Shown here one piece after another: positions 13,628 through 18,834 of a DNA stretch of 18,834 bases. The notes beneath the pieces are model-generated. The model had not been told where the DNA came from and ran no database searches. It saw only the letters and a list, made by a program, of their open reading frames with translations. Each line of letters opens with the position of its first letter. Within the stretch, counting starts at the first letter, position 1. Both the position numbers and the translations under genes were made by a program. Location: NCBI GenBank assembly GCA_947178685.1, contig CAMWZE010000003.1:1-18834 (forward strand). The letters are read 5' to 3'. The DNA comes from an uncultured Porphyromonadaceae bacterium. GTDB lineage: Bacteria > Bacteroidota > Bacteroidia > Bacteroidales > Muribaculaceae.

Positions 13628-16258
13628 TTATTTCAATGATCGTAGTGTGGAGAGCAGACGCTCCCCGGTGCCTATGGAATAACCGGTCTGCACCCATACA
13701 ATCCGGTTGAAAGTATCGGCTATAACAATCACCGGATCGTCGGGAGCCGAGAGATGCAACGATTCCATAATCTCCTTGCGCGATGCTCCATCATTATCCA
13801 CACCCAACACTACATTTGAAGGCAATGACGGGAAGAGCGACCGGTCAAAACGCGAGGCCCTCTCTTTATCGGCGAAAAGTGTCATTATCTTGACTCCGGT
13901 AGCCTCAAGATCCTTCCCTACCGCCGAGATGTCGTTGAGCGCGTGAGCCGAAGGTTCGTGACCGGGACTCACCAGTGCCATCACATAGTAGCCTCGTCCG
14001 GTGGTAGACAACAGACTCTTATCAGCATCTGTCGCAAGATCATGATAGAGATTCTCGGCGTTAAGCGAACCGATAACGGATGTCACCGTCGGATCCTGAC
14101 GCACTATAAGCTTACGTTCCATCGCCATACCCGGTGCTATCTTGAAAATCTCGCTGCGGCTCAACACTCCGCCATCGGCAAGCCGCTGTCCGCTGGTGAT
14201 AATATACTGTCCCGGTTCAACCTGCTGAGGGGTGGCGAAAATCTCCGATACGGTAGACTCCTCCGGATATTCGAGAAGACGGGGAATGCCATCCGTAATC
14301 TTTGATATGGTGAATTGCGAATAGTATTTCGGATCGGCTACAAATCCTTCGGGCACGAAGCTGAGTGTGAGGGTTGTGCTGACTGAGCCACTTTCCGTTG
14401 ACCCGGAAGCATCCACCGGGTCGGAACCGTCAAGATCGGCATCCACCCAGTCATACCATATAGTCTCACCTACCTTGCCGGGATTGGCCACGGCATATTG
14501 AGTTTTACCGGTAACCGGATCTATTCTCGAAGGGATTCCGGCCGTGCGGGCCAACGCCACAAAGAAGATGTCGCGGGAACGGGCATCAGTGCGATGTTGT
14601 TTCAAGACACCCTCCGGACTCATTCTCAGACGCTGGGGATTTTCATCCGCAGTGACTGAGATATTACCCTTTATCCAATTGATCAACTCTTTCGGATTCT
14701 TGCGAAATTCCGTAAGTCTATCACCTCCGAACGCCTCAACCAATACCGAACGCCATGGCGTAAGCCCCTCGTTCTCTATTCTCGGATTGAGCACATGGCT
14801 GTCGAAACACACCTTCTCCATGCCGAGGAAATCGGGACTGTTCACAATGTTGTTGTCATCCGGATCAAGGGCATAACCTATCACGTTAACCACATGGTCA
14901 TGAATCACCGGTATGGTTATGTCGCGGCGGTCCTTCTCACTCACCTGCATCAACAGATCCACCACCTTATCGCGACGCATCGGATCCATCGTCTCGAGAG
15001 CCTGCGTGAGTGTACGGTGGTTGCCCCTTGACTCAGTGAGTATCTTTATGGTTTTCTCTCGGTCTACACCTAACGTCGCGGCTATATCAGCTGCTTTTTC
15101 AGGCGTGATGAATGTAGATGTATATGCATTTCTGATTGAATCCTCATGGGCAAGACGCCGGTCATTGAGCCGCCGCTGCTCCTCTGTGACAACAGGAAGC
15201 GGCGCACCGGCAGCAGGAGGTATGATGGTATATTCTATCTCACCTTCATAATCAGAATTCTTGTCGAGCACCACTGTCAACGGTTTTGCACCCACAGACG
15301 CATAATCCCCGGCAGAACCTTTGGCAAAGCCGAATCTCTCTCCGTCAGTAGCCCACACCACAATGTCGCCGAGACCCGACTTGAGGGATGTCTCTCCGTT
15401 CTCGTCAGCCATCTTGGTCACCGCCGGATAATATTCCGCATAATTATATATACAGAAATTCACCTTCGCCCCCTTCACCGGATTGCCTGCTGTATCTACA
15501 ACTTTCACGGGAAGAGTTGCCACGGGAGCGTAGTTGGAGGTTACGTTGATGCGTGTCACGAGAGGCTCCTTCAGCAACACCTCCTCCGGACCGTCATAAT
15601 CTCCCGCCACATTTGTGCTCATAAGCAACCCGCGCGAAGCCGGAGCATTGAACCATGCCAGATCAAGCACAGCCTCCGGCTCGCAAGCTCCGAGGAAGTG
15701 CCATTCACCGTCGGCCCACGCCTCCACCCAAGCATGATTATCATCAGTGTGAGCCCAGCGTGGCGTGTAGATCTGGCGGGCCGGAATACCGACGGCCCGG
15801 AGCGCTGCTACAGTAAAGGTCGACTCCTCGCCACAACGTCCTATAGCCTGGCTCATGGTAGATAGCGGGGATGATGTGCGCGCATCGGAGGGACGGTAGG
15901 TAGCCTTTTCATGACACCAGTGGTTCACCTCCAGAATTGCATCCTTCATGCTGAGACCCTTTACACGGTCTTTCAAGGTATCGTAGAAGGTCTCTCTCGA
16001 ATAATCGAGATTTTCATTGTTCACCCTCACCGGCAACACGAAATGAAGGAACTCACGGTCAGGCACCGTAGCTCCCCAGGGCATCTCCTCGCGAGCCTTC
16101 AGAGAGGCTTCTACATTTCGGCGATAGAAATCCTCGGAATAGTCCGTCTTGTCGGGAAGTGATAAGGTTGAGTAGAGGAACGTCATCGCTTCATCCGGCG
16201 TCAAGGCAAAAGCCGGCAATGCCGACGCAAGGAGAGACAGCAACAATGTCTTTCTCAT
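13628..16258 (-). CDS. Exported transglutaminase-like protein with thioredoxin-like C terminus
   Basis: An 876-residue exported protein. The signal peptide is about 1-18 (MRKTLLLSLLASALPAFA). A transglutaminase-like core (about 100-205) has Cys142 in GRCGEESTF and His175 in NHAWVE. Where the usual catalytic Asp follows (W..LD), this protein has FLGACEPE. A beta-rich domain of Ig or carboxypeptidase-regulatory type (about 240-335) comes next, then a helical linker. A second transglutaminase-like segment (about 525-590) aligns with the first but has Ala559 in place of the cysteine. The C terminus (about 753-874) looks like a thioredoxin/peroxiredoxin fold without CxxC. No lipobox is seen, so it is probably periplasmic. 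The start at 16258 is fixed by the signal peptide. CutC ends 26 bases upstream. It could cleave or bind peptides or glycan-peptide material; the substrate is unknown. Confidence 0.88.
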   Translation of the reverse strand: MRKTLLLSLLASALPAFALTPDEAMTFLYSTLSLPDKTDYSEDFYRRNVEASLKAREEMPWGATVPDREFLHFVLPVRVNNENLDYSRETFYDTLKDRVKGLSMKDAILEVNHWCHEKATYRPSDARTSSPLSTMSQAIGRCGEESTFTVAALRAVGIPARQIYTPRWAHTDDNHAWVEAWADGEWHFLGACEPEAVLDLAWFNAPASRGLLMSTNVAGDYDGPEEVLLKEPLVTRINVTSNYAPVATLPVKVVDTAGNPVKGAKVNFCIYNYAEYYPAVTKMADENGETSLKSGLGDIVVWATDGERFGFAKGSAGDYASVGAKPLTVVLDKNSDYEGEIEYTIIPPAAGAPLPVVTEEQRRLNDRRLAHEDSIRNAYTSTFITPEKAADIAATLGVDREKTIKILTESRGNHRTLTQALETMDPMRRDKVVDLLMQVSEKDRRDITIPVIHDHVVNVIGYALDPDDNNIVNSPDFLGMEKVCFDSHVLNPRIENEGLTPWRSVLVEAFGGDRLTEFRKNPKELINWIKGNISVTADENPQRLRMSPEGVLKQHRTDARSRDIFFVALARTAGIPSRIDPVTGKTQYAVANPGKVGETIWYDWVDADLDGSDPVDASGSTESGSVSTTLTLSFVPEGFVADPKYYSQFTISKITDGIPRLLEYPEESTVSEIFATPQQVEPGQYIITSGQRLADGGVLSRSEIFKIAPGMAMERKLIVRQDPTVTSVIGSLNAENLYHDLATDADKSLLSTTGRGYYVMALVSPGHEPSAHALNDISAVGKDLEATGVKIMTLFADKERASRFDRSLFPSLPSNVVLGVDNDGASRKEIMESLHLSAPDDPVIVIADTFNRIVWVQTGYSIGTGERLLSTLRSLK

Positions 16259-16284
16259 GGCAGGTAAATTAAATTATAATTAAC

Positions 16285-17046
16285 TCAATTTTTAACGGTC
16301 TTGGCTACAAGAGAGGCCACCACATCGGGCGAAGTGGAGAGAGGTGCATATTCGTCAGTGCCCGGTGCTCCCATAGGCACCCTGGGGCGACGGAATTTCA
16401 TGCGGCTCGCTATAGGTTTACGCGCCGTGGAATGAAGGAAGTCAACCCCCGTCACCTCAATCAGGTCGCGGGCATTGGCGGGTGTCACTCCGGCTCCTGC
16501 CATAATAGCTATGCGCCCGGCCGCTCGTCTTACAAGATGGCCCAACATCAGCGCCCCGTTCACAGCCGAAGGAGCCTGTCCGGATGTAAGCACACAGTCA
16601 AAACCCAAAGAGATGAGATCTTCAAGACTCTTGTCAGCGTCACACGACACATCAAAAGCCCGGTGGAAAGTGATGTTGATCTTCTCACGGCCGGCTTCGC
16701 GTCCGGCCTCACGAGCCACCTCTATCAGACGGCGGCACGCATCCTTATCAATCTCACCTTCAGGGGTGAGTATACCTATAACGATTCCGGTTGCACCGGC
16801 AGCTATCGATTCACGTATGTCGCTCTCCATAAGAGCAAGTTCTTCAGGAGTATAGAGGAAGTCGCCCGGACGAGGACGTACAAGCACATTAATCTCCGGC
16901 ATTCCGGTTGCCACCGCAGCATGTATAAGACCCATGGAGGGAGTCAGACCGCCGTCCAGAAGTCCTGTGCATAATTCTATTCTTTGTGCGCCGCCGGCCT
17001 TGGCAGCCAGCACGCTTGCGAGATCACCGCAACATATCTCAAGCAT
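16285..17046 (-). CDS. cutC: CutC family protein
   Basis: A 253-residue TIM-barrel protein of the CutC family. It starts MLEICCGDLASVLAAKAGGA and contains RIELC, GGLTPS, NVLVRPRPGDFLY, TFHRAFD and the C-terminal GVDFLHSTARK, which are hallmark CutC segments. The name comes from copper homeostasis in E. coli, but that role is disputed, so copper handling should not be assumed. A short tandem duplication (EAGREAGREK, about 116-125) sits just before the TFHRAFD strand and may be a small loop expansion. The gene is 57 bases after the GYF_2 gene and 26 bases before the transglutaminase-like gene, so it may be co-transcribed with the latter. Confidence 0.93.
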   Translation of the reverse strand: MLEICCGDLASVLAAKAGGAQRIELCTGLLDGGLTPSMGLIHAAVATGMPEINVLVRPRPGDFLYTPEELALMESDIRESIAAGATGIVIGILTPEGEIDKDACRRLIEVAREAGREAGREKINITFHRAFDVSCDADKSLEDLISLGFDCVLTSGQAPSAVNGALMLGHLVRRAAGRIAIMAGAGVTPANARDLIEVTGVDFLHSTARKPIASRMKFRRPRVPMGAPGTDEYAPLSTSPDVVASLVAKTVKN

Positions 17047-17103
17047 CGTTTAATGTTACTTTTATTGTTGGTTAGTTATGAAATATATATTTATAAATCT
17101 TAT

Positions 17104-17751
17104 TCAGAATATTCGGGAAAAGAGGAAACCGTAGAGAATCAGACCTATGAAAAAGGTAATACCGGTCCACATCTTGGCCGCACGAGCATATTCATGGGCA
17201 AGGCGCTGCCAGTCTTTCACCGACAATTTGTCATTACCGCCATTCTTCGAAGAGTTGCCCGAAGAGTCTTTCTGCTGCTCGGATGAAGCCATCTCGATAC
17301 TTTTCTTCCAGCATCGTCTTGAAGCCACAGCGAAATATATGGCAAAGATTCCCAATGGAGGAAAAAATAGCAGCGTGACAATGATGGCCGGGAGAAGCAT
17401 ATTGGCAGGCTGTCGCGATATATCTTGCATGGCATCGATCTCCTCAAGCGAGGGAAGGCGTGTGTCTTGCAACATTCGGTCGAAGCGCGTTGACGTACGT
17501 CCATCTTCAGTAGCCGACGACTGCTCGAATTGCGACGGTTGCTGAGGTTGAGGCATCTCCATCTTCGGGTGAAGCAGATCGTATAGCCGCCCACGATACA
17601 TACGGCAGATGTCGGCCACGTTCTCCGCTTTATCCCAATCGGCCATTCCCTTACACCATACATAGGTGGAAGGTCTCACTCCGGCCTCTACGAGTTGATC
17701 AAGTTCAAAAGGTCCGCGTTTCTCTCCGTCAATGATAGCGAAATACTTCAT
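17104..17751 (-). CDS. GYF_2 and CD225-like membrane protein
   Basis: A 215-residue protein. An N-terminal GYF_2 (DUF4339) domain (about 3-50: YFAIIDGEKRGPFELDQL, VWCKGMADW) is followed by a polar linker (about 60-115, with PQPQQPSQ). Two hydrophobic segments (about 116-143 and 194-214) come next, with SRRCWKKS after the first, in the manner of CD225/dispanin proteins. The loop between them carries a polar insert (SSEQQKDSSGNSSKNGGNDK) not expected in a minimal CD225 domain. The start at 17751 is two bases after the stop of the upstream gene, which has the same domain plan, so they are probably co-translated. GYF_2 domains are thought to bind proline-rich peptides; a partner is not known. Localisation is probably the inner membrane with the GYF_2 domain in the cytoplasm. 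Confidence 0.8.
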   Translation of the reverse strand: MKYFAIIDGEKRGPFELDQLVEAGVRPSTYVWCKGMADWDKAENVADICRMYRGRLYDLLHPKMEMPQPQQPSQFEQSSATEDGRTSTRFDRMLQDTRLPSLEEIDAMQDISRQPANMLLPAIIVTLLFFPPLGIFAIYFAVASRRCWKKSIEMASSEQQKDSSGNSSKNGGNDKLSVKDWQRLAHEYARAAKMWTGITFFIGLILYGFLFSRIF

Positions 17752-17753
17752 CG

Positions 17754-18554
17754 TCAGAATAGAGATAATAGTCCACCGTTTCTAAATATGTAGGCTGTGC
17801 CCAACACGCCGACGGCACTAAGCACAAGGCCAATGATGGTCATAATCTTTGCAGTATTGTTAGCCTGGTCCCCCTGAGCATCATAGCCCAGCCGATAGCA
17901 ATTGTTGGCTTTGTTAGCCTGCACTATTCCTATGATACCGAAAATGCCACCGATACAGGAGAAGAAGAATCCCGCCACAGTTGCTATTATAGCCCATGTA
18001 AGCCAATTCTGTCTTACCGGCTGCCCTCCGTTATTGTAATCATAGCGTCCGAAGTTCGGCTGTTGACCATACTGAGGATTCTGACCGAAGTTCGGTTGCT
18101 GACCTTGACCATAATTAGGGTTTTGGCCATAATTCGGCTGCTGACCGTATTGTGGGTTCTGACCGTAATTAGGCTGCTGACCATACTGAGGATTCTGACC
18201 GAAGTTAGGTTGCTGACCATACTGAGGATTCCGGCCGAAATCAGGCGAGCCATTCCGTGAGTCATTTCCATAGTTGGGATTGGCAGCATCACTCTGATTA
18301 TTGAGTCCATACTGATTATGTTTATAGCCATCTCCTCCATTTGTATCCTGCCCGGATCGGCCGTTTACAGATGCGTATGGATCGGAAACGTTCATAAGTT
18401 CAAAAAGCTCTGGAAGCTCGGAGGCTCTTGTCCAATCAGGGAGCCCGGCACGCCATACGAGCATGTCAGGATTCAGGCCCTGTGCAGCGAGCTGTTCAAA
18501 AGCGAAAGGACCACGTTGGGTCTCGTTGATAATCAGGTAATACTCTGTAGCCAT
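17754..18554 (-). CDS. GYF_2 and CD225-like protein with Q/N/G/Y/P repeat linker
   Basis: A 266-residue protein with an N-terminal GYF_2 domain (about 5-50: YYLIINETQRGPFAFEQL, VWRAGLPDW). A low-complexity linker (about 60-180) contains ten copies of a hexapeptide that alternates GQNPQY and GQQPNF/Y (107-168). A CD225/DUF4190-type double-membrane domain (about 183-256, with IVQANKANNCYRLGD-like spacing) follows. The linker has a prion-like composition (Q, N, G, Y, P). It is the first gene of a two-gene unit with the shorter GYF_2 protein; the linker's prolines could be a ligand for the GYF_2 domains of either protein (inference). The ATG at 18554 directly abuts a 12-bp perfect palindrome (18555-18566). 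Confidence 0.82.
   Translation of the reverse strand: MATEYYLIINETQRGPFAFEQLAAQGLNPDMLVWRAGLPDWTRASELPELFELMNVSDPYASVNGRSGQDTNGGDGYKHNQYGLNNQSDAANPNYGNDSRNGSPDFGRNPQYGQQPNFGQNPQYGQQPNYGQNPQYGQQPNYGQNPNYGQGQQPNFGQNPQYGQQPNFGRYDYNNGGQPVRQNWLTWAIIATVAGFFFSCIGGIFGIIGIVQANKANNCYRLGYDAQGDQANNTAKIMTIIGLVLSAVGVLGTAYIFRNGGLLSLF
18051..18236. repeat. 18-bp coding repeat, ten units, in the GYF_2 gene
   Basis: Seven hexapeptide units, a two-residue GQ spacer, then three more units, each 18 bp. The units alternate in type, giving a 36-bp higher-order period. Neighbouring 36-bp copies are nearly identical in DNA, which suggests recent expansion by slippage or recombination. All changes are multiples of three, so the frame is kept. 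Confidence 0.85.
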
Positions 18555-18566
18555 ATACTTAAGTAT
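18555..18566. repeat. 12-bp perfect palindrome next to a start codon
   Basis: ATACTTAAGTAT lies immediately before the ATG of the GYF_2 gene at 18554. It takes the place where a ribosome-binding site would be and could be an operator or a chance AT-rich palindrome. The rest of 18567-18718 shows no gene; a TAAATTTG (18692-18699, minus strand) is a possible -7 element for this gene, without a matching -33. Confidence 0.35.
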
Positions 18567-18718
18567 GTGTAAAGCAATTTATATCTTCCTACAATCGGCC
18601 ATCCATGTGGCCCATGCATAAACCACTCATCATCAATCCTTTCAAGTAGCATATCATCTTACCTGAAAGAGAACGCGAAAAGAATGCAACGCAAATTTAG
18701 CAAAAAAAATTGGTAAAA

Positions 18719-18750
18719 TTTGGAAAATTGCAGAATAATGTATAATTTTG
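18719..18750 (+). promoter_or_regulatory. Bacteroidota promoter of the tRNA-Gly gene
   Basis: TTTG at 18719-18722, a 20-base spacer, and TAATTTTG at 18743-18750, an exact match to TTTG-N20-TAnnTTTG. It predicts a start near 18757, only a few bases before the mature tRNA at 18761. Confidence 0.85.
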
Positions 18751-18760
18751 CCCTACAAAC

Positions 18761-18833
18761 GCGGTAATAGCTCAGTTGGTAGAGCATCAGCTTCCCAAGC
18801 TGAGGGTCACGAGTTCGAGCCTCGCTTACCGCT
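18761..18833 (+). tRNA. tRNA-Gly (anticodon CCC)
   Basis: The cloverleaf is complete. The acceptor stem GCGGTAA pairs with TTACCGC, the D arm is GCTCAGTTGGTAGAGC, and the anticodon stem TCAGC/GCTGA closes the loop TTCCCAA with anticodon CCC, which reads GGG glycine codons. The T loop is TTCGAGC. The outermost T-stem pair is an A-C mismatch. The discriminator base is T, as usual for bacterial tRNA-Gly. The window ends one base later, so an encoded CCA end cannot be judged. Confidence 0.96.
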
Positions 18834-18834
18834 C

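Noticed and set aside
15146..15865. Plus-strand open frame of 239 codons opposite the transglutaminase-like gene
   Set aside because: Antisense to a conserved exported protein with a signal peptide; no family resemblance.
18051..18236. CRISPR-like array of regular repeats
   Set aside because: The 18-bp units are contiguous, in frame and encode a hexapeptide linker; there are no unique spacers or cas genes.

Overview
The window reads as a chromosome segment of a Bacteroidales bacterium, most likely Muribaculaceae-like (inference). Reasons: several promoters fit the Bacteroidota pattern TTTG / TAnnTTTG, start regions are A-rich with mostly weak Shine-Dalgarno sequences, and the gene families (NtrC-type regulator paired with an NtrY-like kinase beside FtsX/MacB-type permeases, the large transglutaminase-like exported protein, GYF_2/CD225 proteins) are typical of that order. 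There is no clear prophage, insertion sequence or CRISPR array.

Left edge (1-787). Two tightly spaced minus-strand genes run off the window: a 56-residue 'MARPI..' protein and the first 28 codons of an unrecognised partner, a layout like a toxin-antitoxin pair. They are followed by about 525 bases without a convincing gene. This gap holds a direct repeat and a large, diverged inverted repeat (about 576-764) whose two halves can be aligned to the centre.

Centre (788-12333). Nine minus-strand genes in one direction form a tripartite efflux module with its own regulation. In order of transcription they are: HlyD/MacA-like adaptor, ABC ATPase, permease A1, permease B1, TolC-like outer-membrane protein, permease A2, permease B2, sigma-54 response regulator, histidine kinase. 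The permease pair is duplicated around the TolC gene while only one ATPase is present. The adaptor gene is preceded by a near-consensus sigma-54 promoter and two tandem 16-bp palindromic sites at about -80 and -98. This fits a closed circuit in which the distal regulator and kinase control the operon that carries them. The kinase has almost no periplasmic loop, so it probably senses the membrane or the transporter, and it carries a 15-bp minisatellite inside its ATPase domain.

Right (12334-18834). Divergently transcribed from the efflux operon is a ROK-family sugar kinase, closed by a strong 16-bp-stem terminator. Converging on it from the right is a minus-strand run: two GYF_2/CD225 membrane proteins (one with a hexapeptide Q/N/G/Y/P-rich repeat linker), CutC, and an 876-residue exported transglutaminase-like protein with a second, apparently dead transglutaminase fold and a thioredoxin-like C terminus. 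The window ends with a plus-strand tRNA-Gly(CCC) gene with a textbook Bacteroidota promoter.
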